Assembly: GCA_015680685.1 (NCBI GenBank)
Contig: MNCI01025089.1
Location: 401,997 to 425,876 of the forward strand
DNA: 23,880 nucleotides
Direction: 5' to 3'
Source: Gnetum montanum
Lineage: Eukaryota; Streptophyta; Gnetopsida; Gnetales; Gnetaceae
Of this stretch, positions 1 through 9,441 are shown one piece after another. Under the pieces are notes generated by a model. The model made no database searches. It saw only the letters and a program-made list of their open reading frames with translations, and was not told the origin of the DNA. Position 1 is the stretch's first letter, and each line of letters opens with the position of its first letter. A program made the translations under genes and the position numbers.

Positions 1-528
1 TTATTCAAACTTTTGTAGGTTGATTATGCATAAAGCTAGAGGAGAAACTTCATCAAGTAGTGATATAGTTGGATGTGGCCTAGCATGAGCTCTTGTATGC
101 TAGAAGAATTCATGAATAGTTCCAAGTGCATGTTCAACAATAACATCAAGCACATTTTGGAGAGAAGGGACTGATGCATGAAAAGAATTGATAGCTCCGA
201 TAAAGGGTAATAAACCCTAAATAATCTAGCTTCAAATATTTCACACTTCTACACCCAACTCTTTAGACTTCTTTCCATATCAAGCAAGCACATTTTGGGG
301 ATTATTCTCTCATCCATAAATCCCTAGCACTTCTCAAGGAGTTCTCTTGTATTGTATCATAGTCATGGTCTATATATTTCTATAATTTTCCTCCTCCACA
401 TTGATCATGTCATGTATCTAGTTTCAATTTTTTATCTTGGGTATTAAAGCTTTGTACTAGATTTACTCAATTGTGTGGGAATGATGAGTAGTCAAGTGCC
501 ATTTTGTAAGTTAATTATAATCCCTATA

Positions 529-596
529 CTTGGGAGGTGTTTCACATCCTATATTTATGATTTTCACACACATACTTAAGGTTTCTACCTCCCAAG
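529..596. repeat. Short inverted repeat
   Basis: Perfect 10-bp arms, CTTGGGAGGT at 529-538 and ACCTCCCAAG at 587-596, are separated by 48 bp of AT-rich sequence. No gene flanks it. It could be a remnant terminal inverted repeat or chance. I see no target-site duplication. Confidence 0.4.
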
Positions 597-800
597 TTTG
601 TGTGCTAGCCTCTCATATTATACTTTCATGTTTGAAACATGTTTTGGACTTCCTAGGATGTTTCTAGCTTCATTCAAGCATCCTATGAACCTTATAACAT
701 GTTCCCTGGTGTTTTGACTCTCATCCAAATTTGGTGAGCAAACTATGTAGGAGGGAATGCACTAAATACCTTGTGTTAATGTACTACCTACATCAACATA

Positions 801-820
801 AGGGGTGCTTATGCACCCCT
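801..820. repeat. Small GC-rich hairpin
   Basis: AGGGGTGC at 801-808 and GCACCCCT at 813-820 form a perfect 8-bp stem with a TTAT loop. It stands out in AT-rich surroundings. No U-tract terminator context or adjoining gene was seen, so its function is unknown. Confidence 0.4.
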
Positions 821-1968
821 CTTAGTAGGCATTCTTTTGCCACTTTTCTCACAAATTACCTACATTGTATTTCTAGGTTGCTTAGGTTATACTAACAGAC
901 CTTTATGAGTAATGAGAGTAAGGTAATATCTTTATTAGAGAACATGCTTTCATTAAGATTAAAATATGAGTAATCATATAACCACATGAAGTAGTAAGAT
1001 TCATAGAAGAAAATTCAAAGAATTAGCAAATTATCTTAATGTCACATCCATTTACCTCCTTCTTATTCCTTTCCCCTTTCTTTAATGCATAAGGTTCATA
1101 AGCTAGTTTTAGTTTTGATGTGAAAAGAACCATATTGTTTTCATGTTGAAGATCTCTTATTCATAAAAATCAAATGAATGAATGACATGGTCTTACTTTA
1201 CATAATTATTTACCTAATATCTTGATAGTATAGGACATGATTTAAATAACAACGTGGGCCTTCTACATATAAGGCATAAAAATTTATTAACAAAAAAGAA
1301 ATACTTAAAATATATAGTAGAAAATATAAAATGATCCAAGAAAAAAGGAAAATGATTAAGAAACAAAACATTCAAATAAAAATAAAGATTAAAAGAACAT
1401 TGTAAAACAAAAGAAAAGTGTAAAAATGTATTTATCAATTGCTAATTAAAGATAGGATACCTTCCCCATGACTAAAAGAATGGGTAAATGTTCAAAAAGT
1501 AGACCACATATTCATAGGGCCATACACTGTAGGTTTTCTAGTTATCACCCTTAATGATTTATGTCTATGTTTATGGTTCTAATTAATGTTGATACTTAGG
1601 CTTTGATTAGTTAGAGATGGATATCTTGTTGGAATAAGAGGTATTTCTATTAGAAAGGTCCAAATTTATTTTATTTTTTATTTTCAATTTTATATTTTAG
1701 ATCTCTATCTTTACCTCCTTTTTATTGTGTATGATCTAGGTAAAGTTTGTCTCTTTACAAGTTATTTATGTGATTCATTTTCATAGTGTATGAACTAATA
1801 AGTGTTTTAGATGTTTTCCTGCATGTTTTGGACAATTTGACCCTTCCTAGGCCAAAGGTATCTTCTTATTTAGTGACCATTATATCTTTATTTTCTTACA
1901 CACATACCTATTTTTCAAGTCTTTATGGCCTAGTATTATAGTTGTATTCATGGTTTAAACTTTCTATT

Positions 1969-2474
1969 AATAACTGCATCGTATATCCTTGTATATAATG
2001 CATGAAATGTTTTTTCTCTTCATCATGCCATGTTTAGTTTCCTTGGTGATTTTCAAGAGAATATCTCAAATTCCTAGCTTAGTATTAATAGTGCTAAGTC
2101 ATGATCTTCCCATAATAATAGGAAAATCCCCTTATTGTTTTCAACATTGATCACAAGGAAATATGCTAGAGAAGGCCACCTAGCAATGTTGGTCAACATA
2201 ACCACCACAAATTCCAAGGGAAAACTGATGGATTGATCATCAAGTTATAGTCAGATGTTAAATGTCTTAAGAGGTTAAAGGTTCCAAGACTTATAAATTT
2301 CTTGTGAAATTAAATTTACTCCAAAACCTAAGTTCAATATAACCTTGCATAGTATATTTCTTGTGATCTACAAATAGATTAGAGGACTTCTTAGATTAGT
2401 TCTTTTCATGGAAAGATTACTTGCTTTTATCCATTTAGTAACTACATGGAAAAACATAACATTGTCTACGATAG
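1969..2474 (-). pseudogene. Antisense Athila-type gag-pol protease fragment
   Basis: Read on the minus strand from 2474 downwards, this encodes a decayed retroviral-type aspartic protease. The order of recognisable pieces is SPLIYL, an ILCK stretch, then LGFGVNLISQEIYK around the active site, and after a frameshift near 2115 PIIMGRS, then LST, then KRKNISCI. The same pieces in the same order occur on the plus strand in element D (about 22260-22700), so the two are copies of one Athila-like family. The catalytic Asp of the family is Asn here. Several in-frame stops are present. The fragment begins exactly where the 5' LTR of element A starts, so element A probably inserted into or beside it. 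The matching gag portion is not seen elsewhere in the window. I am confident of the identity, less so of the lower boundary, which may extend to about 1860. Confidence 0.85.
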
Positions 2475-3116
2475 ATGAAACACCACCAAAAAATTCATGT
2501 TGCAACCTTCATTCACCAACTTGAGGTAAGGATTTAGTGTAAATGTGAGATATATAGTTCATGAGCTACGATCTTGCATATTTTAACTTTTTTAGACCAA
2601 AAAATGCCTTAAAAGTTGTTATTGCCTTACTTGCCAAGTAGAAAAAGGTACATCATGTCTATATTTAGGCTTGAAAAGACTGAAAATGCCTTGGGAATGG
2701 CTAAAATTAGCATTTCTATAAATTTTTTGTAGGGGTATAGCCCCAACTACATTAGAGCCATCAAATCTAATGGGTGCTATACTAGATACGATGTTATAGT
2801 AAATGCAAAGTTCTATTCTATTCCAAAATATGATAATGGCCACTATAGTCACCACCAAGACCCAACCGAAGCGCAATGCTAGGATTGTTAGAATTTTCAT
2901 TTTTTCTAACAGTGGCCAATTTAATCATAGCAAGTCTTCAATGGCGAGTGTAGACAACATTTTCTAGTAGTTTCCAAATTTTTCCAACATTTTCCTACAT
3001 TTCTCATGTTTCCAACTCTTTCCATTTTCCATCACTTTTGTCATTTCCGAACAACCTAAGCATAGTCCACCAAAGCTAATGTAGTAAGGATGGTGCCAAC
3101 ATAGTCTCAAAATTTT

Positions 3117-3136
3117 GTTTACTATTTATAGTAAAC
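3117..3136 (+). promoter_or_regulatory. Promoter-proximal palindrome, LTR A
   Basis: GTTTACTA and TAGTAAAC are perfect 8-bp arms around a TTTA loop, ending about 37 bp upstream of the LTR TATA box. The counterpart in element C is also perfect but has A-T instead of G-C as its outer pair. It may be a transcription-factor dyad or hairpin in U3; the role is inferred only from conservation and position. Confidence 0.5.
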
Positions 3137-3173
3137 AGATGGGTTTTAAGGTTGTAGTCCATACCAAACTTAC

Positions 3174-3181
3174 TATAAATG
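3174..3181 (+). promoter_or_regulatory. LTR TATA box, 5' LTR of A
   Basis: TATAAATG lies in the conserved context ACTTACTATAAAT. The same place in the 3' LTR reads TATAAATA. It lies about 500 bp upstream of the AATAAA signal, as expected if transcription starts near 3205 and the R region lies between. Confidence 0.5.
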
Positions 3182-3677
3182 GAAACTACACTATGATTTG
3201 ATAGTTTTTGCACTTGCAAATTGATGCTAATCTATCAAAATCATGGTAGTGATGTATAGATCCAAAAATAGAAAATCCATCTTTTGTATACCAAATGTAG
3301 ACAACATATTCCAGTTGAAAGATTTTCACATCTACAACCTTCAGAATAGTTTGAATTTTGGCATAGACAATAGCATTCTTTTGCATTTTCACAACTTGCA
3401 AAGCCCATTGCAACCTTGTAGCACTTTTTGGAAGCAAACATCTAGTACGACACTAGGAATAGAGACTCCCAAATATGATTTCTGTAACCACATTGCAGAC
3501 CCAGGTGAAAACCAATGGAACATTGCTAGAAATTAGAGTTGGCAAGAAATTAGATCATGGAGTTGCTATAAACATAACCTGCCTTATCCAATAGACTTTT
3601 AGCTCTTGCAGGCAACCTTCTTGTTCTCTTGGCACACAATTTGTACTTCATGAATTTTATTATTTATTTTTTATTTA

Positions 3678-3683
3678 AATAAA
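3678..3683 (+). promoter_or_regulatory. LTR poly(A) signal, 5' LTR of A
   Basis: AATAAA in ATTTAAATAAAGTT is matched at 16005-16010 in the 3' LTR with the same surrounding bases. It probably marked the end of the R region when the element was active. Confidence 0.5.
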
Positions 3684-3816
3684 GTTCTTATTCATGTTAT
3701 GCAAATTTTAATTTATGTTTCCATTTCTATGCTTGTTTTTATTTTGGATCTATAACTTCAACTTCATTTCCATTTTCATTTTTATTTCTATTTCTATTTC
3801 CAAAAATAGTCTATAT

Positions 3817-3880
3817 TAGTACCTATCTATTGTAACACCTATCTACTAGAGCACTTGTATACTATAGTACCTATCTATTG
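3817..3880. repeat. 16-bp tandem repeat after LTR A
   Basis: Four 16-bp units lie head to tail. The first (3817-3832) and last (3865-3880) are identical, TAGTACCTATCTATTG, and the middle two are diverged. They sit at the junction of LTR and leader, where element C has its own different minisatellites. Confidence 0.6.
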
Positions 3881-4381
3881 AAATACTGGTTTATGAAAAT
3901 ACTCATTTCTATTCAACGGGATAAACCACTTTTTTCATTTTCTCCACTCAATAGCAAGTTTCCACTACCTTTCCATTTTTGGTCAACTACATTAGTAGAT
4001 TATCCCAGTTATTACATTTTTTCTAAAAATATTAAAGAAGCTAAAACTACAATTTTTATCATGTCTATCAACCAATCAACCATCCTACCCCTTAACTTGA
4101 CAAACATGACATTAATCCAAGATGCAATTCATGTCTTTAACCCAAAAGATCCTGTAGTCATAGAATGAAGATAATCAGTTAGACAAAGGAGCAAAAAACT
4201 GGATTTTATTATTATCAATAAGGAGTTCTACAACTTCTTTTGTGTCAAGATATAGGTTGGACTCTTAATATCACACTCTAAATCTATCACTAATCATTAC
4301 TTCAAAATCATACACCAGGATGGGAATTAATACATCCCATCCCCTTATGACCAAATCGCCCTCACTAACTTTTAAGCTTTA
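3881..4381 (+). other. Untranslated leader of element A
   Basis: No gene is evident. The stretch from about 4020 is similar to 17880-18241 in element C, including AAAATCATACACCAGGATGG (C has CACTAGG) and TCCATCCCCTTATG-like sequence just before the gag start. This marks it as the conserved leader of a related pair of elements. I could not identify a primer-binding site. Confidence 0.55.
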
Positions 4382-5640
4382 ATGCTCATACAACTCATAG
4401 AGGTTGATGAGTTTAATAAGGGGATTAGCTTAGAGGATTTTCAAGAGGAGGAAGATGAGTTTGAGGTCAAACAGAAGCTAAAAACCTTCATTGGAAGCCT
4501 TTCTTAATCTTCAACTTCCCAAACCAATGCATCCAACTCCACGTCTCTTACCTCATCAATGGAACAAGTTCCTCAACCCAACTCTCCTTCTATCTATTCT
4601 ACCATGTTTGAGTCTACACACATTATTACCATACACAAGATAGAACCCCTATCCCAGTCCATCTCCATGTTCTCATTGATACCCTTTTTCACATTGCCTT
4701 ACTTTGTTCACCAAGTGTCAATGATGTCTACCTCATCATCTCCATTTTTCATACTAGTGGGATCCTCATTTGGACCCTAAGAAAGACAAGCCTCTCATAG
4801 TCTTAACATCCCCTTTCTGACTCAAGTTCCAACTCAAACATCTTTTTGTACTATTTAGCCCATTTATTACCATGGTAACCCAACCTCTCCCTTCCATACC
4901 ACAACCCATCACAAAGGCCACAAGCCTCTCAATTAACACTGTAGCCATTCATGTAAACACCGAAGCTCACAAGGATATCCCAATTCTTAGAGCAAGCCTT
5001 CCAAATGATTTGAGACATTGCCAAAGAGCTGAAAAAACTTAAGGCTAATACAACTTAAATAGTCAAGGTTATGAACTTCTATCAAGATGACCCTATAAGC
5101 CCTACTGTGCTCCAAATGACCTTGCCTTCTAGCATGCCCATATCAAACTTCATCAAATACAATGATGAAGGGGATCCCAATGCATATTTGGTCACCTTTT
5201 GGTATAAGTGTCTATTTTTCCAACCTTGGCCTCACTCAATATTATGAATTTTTCCCATGTTCCTTAAGGGAAAGGCCTTAGATTGGTATTGAATCTTGCT
5301 AAGAGATTTCATCTCATTCCTTGAAAACTTAATGGATCAATTTGTAAACTGCTTTAGATACAACTTAAAGCAAAATTCCACATTGGATCAACTGATGAAG
5401 GTGAAGTAGGGGCCACTTGAATTGGTCAAAAGATTCATTCAAAGATGGAACTCAACACTTAACATGATTCCAAAGCCTATTGGTACCTCTTAGCCATCTA
5501 CAATGGAGTACTAAATGACTTTATCAAGTCAAAGCTTTGCAAATTAAAGCCCCAATCACTAAGCCAATATTTCTTACAAACTAAGAACATCGAGAAGGCA
5601 ACTGAGGCAAGCAACGACCTAGCCTACATGGCCTATTAAA
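4382..5640 (+). pseudogene. Broken gag of element A, N-terminus and core
   Basis: Gag is the structural protein of LTR retrotransposon virus-like particles. A 41-codon start (4382-4504) reads MLIQLIEVDEFNKGISLEDF and an acidic EEEDEFE stretch before a stop. The same start occurs in element C at 18242, which supports this ATG. Then comes a Ser/Thr/Pro-rich region, broken by several stops. From 5149 to about 5495 one frame, interrupted only by stops, gives the Retrotrans_gag signature: GDPNAYL (5170-5190), KGKALDWY (5266-5289) with Trp-Tyr intact, FVNCFRYNLKQN, and a VKRFIQRW helix near 5417-5440. Frame is lost after about 5495. The gag tail resumes beyond the AT-rich insert that follows. Confidence 0.75.
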
Positions 5641-5684
5641 ATTGACATGCAAGGACGGATGGAAATAAAATAAGGTAAGGACAT

Positions 5685-7050
5685 TGTTGAACCCAATTTT
5701 TTTTTCAATTTTAATAAGTATTGTTATCAAACTTATGCAATTTAATTAATTTCATTATTTATTTTATATAGTTAATTTTTTATTTAACGATTATTTTATT
5801 TTTTTATATAGTTGTAAATATTAGTTTGTTACTTTTTTATGATTAGTTAATTGGTGTGGTTAAGTTTATTTTAATTTTAGTTTAACTAGTATAATCTATT
5901 ATTATATNATGTAGGTTGTTGCTACCAGATTTGAACCTACCACCATTTCCATCGTCAAATAATAATGACAACGATGATGTTCCTAGAATTTTGCTACTTG
6001 TGAGCTGTCTAAGTTATCTTCTTCATTTTTGCAACATCTCTCCCACTGTTTCTAGCAAATTCATGATAATAACAATGCTAGATTTGGCACCTACACCAAA
6101 AATAATGGATTGGCATCAAATTCTTTCATATCCATTTATTATTAAAATACTTATTTTTAAACATTGGTACAGGCAATGACATGGTGGAGATTGATGAGGA
6201 TAAGGCACCAGTGAAGGGTGTGGCAGAGAATTTCATAGATAATAAGGGAATCAAGCAAAGCATACGCCAACTAATGCTATTATGTGTGCTTTTCTACCAG
6301 ATTCTCCTTTGGCTCAAATCAAACCTTCTACTTGGATAAATGTGTGGAGCATCACATATGCCTATTTTGCCACTTCCTTGAGAATCCATATCAATTTAAA
6401 ACATTAGAAAGGCAAGATTGGTAGTAGTACTAATTTTAATATATTGGTATTGGGTTTTGAAATACCCATATATTATTGTAATATTTATTTTTAAACCTTG
6501 TTGTAGTATAAATAAGGCATTCATTAGGCACAAAAAAAAAAGAAAAAAAAAGAAAAATTGATTATGCATACAAATCAAAAGAAAATTCATTTCTTTTGAG
6601 AAAATAGGAAAGGAGGAGTTGATACGAGTAAATTCTATATCACATTGGAATTAATTATTCTTGAGATTTTTGTTGAAGATTTGTTGAGCCTTGTGGCAAT
6701 TCTTATAATTCACAATCAAAATTTCTACATTGTGAAGATAGGAAGGCAAAATTGCAATTTGGGAAAGTCTACTTTGTGATCTTCAATTATTATTTATAAT
6801 TTCAATTTGATTTAATTATAAATATTCATTCTTGAACTTATGATTAGATGTTAGGATAAATGTTTATAATTTTACTTATGAGTGATAGGCATAAGTATGG
6901 AATTTAATTGGATTCAATTTTAACTATTTATTGTCTTGATGATTTTTTTGACTTTTTAATCATTCCACCATGGGATAAGACTCACAAGTCAATCACAGAT
7001 GAGGTGAAAATCTCTAGAACAAAAAAATAAAAATAAAAAAAAATTAAAGG
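5685..7050. other. Unassigned AT-rich insert within gag of element A
   Basis: Gag-like coding stops near 5640 and gag tail resumes near 7200-7400. What lies between is much more AT-rich and has no gag similarity. It begins with a T-tract after TGTTGAACCC and ends in an A-rich run near 7022-7046. It contains one unknown base (5908), open frames at 5916-6179 and about 6181-6336 that I cannot assign (the second contains MVEIDEDKAPVKGVAENF), a TATA-like motif at 6507-6514, and an A-rich tract at 6531-6550. It could be a solo LTR, a retroposed fragment with a poly(A)-like end, or an unusually AT-rich spacer. No flanking duplication was found. Confidence 0.4.
6507..6514 (+). promoter_or_regulatory. 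TATA-like motif in AT-rich insert
   Basis: TATAAATA is followed 17 bp later by two A9G blocks and then by mixed-sequence DNA. The order resembles the promoter and R region of an LTR, but in such AT-rich DNA a chance match is quite possible. Confidence 0.25.
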
Positions 7051-7414
7051 TATCTAGCGTCAAATTTTGCCTAGCTCGTCAAACATACAATTGTTGTTGT
7101 AGTAACTAAAGATACAAAATATGAATAGAGGCAAAGACCACAATCATGTAAAAAATATTTTGACTCATTCCAACCATCCACTTCCTATGCCTCAAGTCAA
7201 CCAAAACCAAACTTTTTTTGAATGATAGGTCTAAGTACACAAGGTTGCCTTTGAAGCCTTTTTATCTCTTAGAATAGTTGCTTAAAAACAATCATATACA
7301 ACATAAGCAACCATCTGAGGAGACTTGTAAGAGTACGATCATCTTTGTGACATAGCTAGAGACCCAAAAATAGCTACCTAAGATTATCCAAAGCTACCAA
7401 AGTACTTTAGACTA

Positions 7415-8380
7415 GATATCTACTATCATTGTCATCACATGGTTGTTCATGACAACAATTTTTTCCTAGCATTAAAGGATGATATCCATAAGATGATAGA
7501 AAATGGAGATTTGGTATTGAAAGAGCCCAAATCTGCAAGTGCTAACAATAAATCCTATGTCATAGTCCCATTCATAGAAACCAAATGGTCTAATCCTCCT
7601 AGGAAACCATTTGTCATTAGAGTACGACTGCAACTCCAAAAACAAAAAAAGCCTAGAGAGCCCTTCATTATACAAGTACCACCTCCTTTACCCACTAAGA
7701 GGCCTTTCATTAAATGTGTCCCACCTTTAGTGGTCTTAACTACACAACTAAATTTATAAGTTTCTATTCCTCTAAAGCCTAGGGAACCATTTGTTATTCG
7801 GGTCCCTTCATTTTCAACAAGCCTATAATGACCTATGACCAAATCCCATCTATAGCAACCCACAACTCAAGGGTTAATAAGAATTCATCATTATAACATC
7901 GATGAAATTAACCTATTTTGAAACCAAGAACAAATCTTGCTAAAGGTCGCCAATAACAAAAGGCTTCAAAACAAGCTACACCAAGACCAACTACACCCAT
8001 GGATAAGGGGCCCAAGGCACATGGACCGAAACCTAAGCCACAAACTCTATGAAGGATGGATGAGGTTAGAACCACTAAGGTTGAAACATTACATGCTAAG
8101 GGAAATAATTTATTTACAAAAATGAAGAAAGCCAAATGATCATTGAAAAGAAAGAACACATCATGGAACTTGTATAACCTAGTTATGACTACTCCTACTC
8201 ATAGGGATGCACTAGCCGAAGTCTTAACATCTATCCCTATGAGCATAAACATGCCCACCAACAAAGAATCGATTTGCTCTATCATTGAGAAAAAATCACT
8301 TAGGGAAAACAAGCATCAACCCATGCATAAATTTCAAGATAGTGAAGTGAAAATCAACATTGGAAATGGAGAACTACTAT
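7415..8380 (+). pseudogene. Gag C-terminus and gag-protease linker of element A
   Basis: From 7415 the frame reads DIYYHCHHMVVHDNNFF then LALKDDIHKMIENGDLVL. This is recognisable as the C-x-x-H ... G-H ... C-x-x-L-K motif that ends gag in Tat-type elements. The first Cys is Tyr, the Gly before His is Val and the final Cys is Phe, so metal binding would be lost. A proline-rich linker follows with four diverged copies of a KPFVIRVPP-like unit (from about 7595, 7651, 7699 and 7779). From 8143 a frame carries TPTHRDALAEVLTSIPMSI, matching the helical segment known just upstream of PR in Tat/Ogre polyproteins. Stops and frameshifts occur throughout, including at 7757-7759 and near 8400. Confidence 0.7.
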
Positions 8381-8402
8381 CTTCTCCTCCCTTATTACTA
8401 TA

Positions 8403-8740
8403 CATATTGGTACATACAAGGTTCACCATGTTCATGTGGATGAAGGGGCAGCAACTAACATGATACCATTTTCAATTTTTGACAAGCTAGGTCTAAATGA
8501 GAACATTCAATAAACCACTACCTCAGCACTCAAGTCATTTAATGGCTTATAGGTAGTAGTGCAATGTTGCATCTCCTTGGTTTTCATGGCTAAGAAGCAA
8601 TTTCCTACATTTGCTAACTTCCTAATAGTTTAGGAGACACCTAGCTTCAACTTGATTCTATGAAGTTCATGGTTAGTGAAGCTTTAGGAAATTTCATCCC
8701 CTATACATCAAGAGATTCTCTTGCCCTAAGAGGAAGGAGA
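8403..8740 (+). pseudogene. Tat-type aspartic protease remnant of element A
   Basis: PR cleaves the gag-pol polyprotein during particle maturation. The frame beginning at 8403 reads HIGTYKVHHVHVDEGAATN, with the catalytic Asp at 8439-8441 intact in the DEG form used by Tat/Ogre elements, followed by MIPFSIFDKLGL. Further on are SALKSFNGL (flap-side strand), FANFLIV, SFNLIL, and finally SSPIHQ near 8693-8710, the usual LHQ ending of this protease. In-frame stops interrupt at about 8511, 8550 and 8631. Its frame differs from that of the upstream HRDAL segment. Confidence 0.75.
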
Positions 8741-9142
8741 AACTATTATTAATGGAGATAACATGCCGCTGCCCTCAGTTAATTATGTCAACATTAACTA
8801 AGGTTTAGAGGTGGATTTTTAAGAGGAAATCCCTGTGACTTAGATTGGGGCCAATAATAATGAGAACAAAAATGATGCAAACAAATCCATCTCTGCACCA
8901 TGGTATAATCAGCAAATATTCCTAAAACTTTCATGCTAAATAAGAGAAACAATGCTAGTAGAATTTTGCCAAAAGGATTCCTTGATCTCTCAAAGATCAA
9001 GCAACAAGTTCATGATAAATATTTCATCCATTCTTTTGCCAATAATTTGTTTAAATTTACAACATTATATCATGTTTCAATAATGGCTCTAGCCTTAGGT
9101 ACTCTTTCAAGAGCATGTCATATTTGCTAGGCAAGTATGGAC
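8741..9142 (+). other. Post-protease sequence without recognisable domain
   Basis: This is where the RT of a Tat element should begin. A frame at 8933-9130 and others around 8750-8920 are coding-like in composition (for example NNNENKNDANKSISAPW), but no RT motif can be read. It is probably the decayed linker between PR and RT, beyond which the pol core has been lost. Confidence 0.4.
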
Positions 9143-9256
9143 TATGACTCACTAAGGCTTAAAACTGGTAACCTTATGGCTCATCAAGGCCTAGAAATGA
9201 TAACCCTGTAGCCTATGGTTAGCATTGTATGGCCCACTAAGGCATAAAATTGAAAA
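9143..9256. repeat. AAGGCCTAAAACTGG-type repeat, locus 1
   Basis: Three diverged copies of a unit of about 29-32 bp start at 9143, 9175 and 9228 with TATGRCYC, followed by AAGGC, TAAAA or similar and TGGTAAC. The same unit recurs at 12788-12820, 13101-13180 and 13722-13779, always within the internal region of element A. Confidence 0.6.
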
Positions 9257-9308
9257 ACATATATAATCTATTTACAAATTATTTTACATTATTAGAGCCT
9301 ACAAAATA

Positions 9309-9441
9309 ACAATTTACAACCAAAAATATGAAAATGACTATTTACAACTAAAAATAGGAAAATGACAATGTATAGCCAAAAATAGGAAAATGATAGAGTA
9401 GAACCGTAAACATGGAATTGATAGTGTAAAGCTAAAATTTT
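9309..9441. repeat. 28-bp tandem repeat
   Basis: Four full units in exact 28-bp register (starts 9309, 9337, 9365, 9393) and a partial fifth from 9421. The core is ACNATTTACAACCAAAAATA followed by GGAAAATG. The first three units differ at few positions; the last two are more diverged. There are no unique spacers between units. Confidence 0.75.

Larger units (their letters stand above)
1..1968. other. AT-rich sequence without recognisable gene
   Basis: No reading frame here shows a protein family I recognise on either strand. Frames longer than 60 codons are A/T homopolymer-rich and phenylalanine/leucine-rich, as expected from low-complexity sequence. The upper end, roughly 1860-1968, may be an eroded extension of the antisense Athila fragment that follows, because scattered matches to the segment after protease in element D (about 22800-22850) can be seen. 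The rest could be older retrotransposon debris. Two small inverted repeats in it are listed separately. Confidence 0.5.
2475..3806 (+). repeat. 5' LTR of element A
   Basis: This is a direct repeat of 14781-16136. Shared landmarks in order are ATTCATGTTGCAACCTTCAT near the start, ACCTTGGGAATGGCTAAAAT (A has GCCTTGGGAATGGCTAAAAT), GTCACCACCAAGACCC, a palindrome, a TATA box, TTTGATAGTTTTTGCA and a TTAAATAAAGTT poly(A) region. The start is set at the TG of TGAAACACC, where similarity to the other copy begins and the antisense protease ends. The 3' end is less certain because the related element C stays similar to A beyond this point. No tRNA primer-binding site was recognised downstream. Open frames inside it are shadows. 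Confidence 0.8.

Noticed and set aside
1214-1438. Minus-strand 74-codon frame rich in Phe/Leu
   Set aside because: It lies in A/T-homopolymer sequence and has no recognisable motif.
5672-6170. Intron-like pattern: AGGTAAGG donor and ATGTAGG or TACAGG acceptors
   Set aside because: Common words in AT-rich sequence. No exons of a known gene join across them.
7472-8159. Minus-strand frames opposite the gag linker
   Set aside because: The plus strand carries recognisable gag-linker sequence. The antisense frames are shadows.
8933-9130. Possible G-patch domain after protease
   Set aside because: Some Tat-type elements have a glycine-rich patch near here, but the frame lacks the Gly pattern, so the resemblance is too weak.
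9309-9441. 28-bp regular repeats resembling a CRISPR array
   Set aside because: Units are contiguous with no unique spacers, the copies are diverged, and the setting is a plant retrotransposon.
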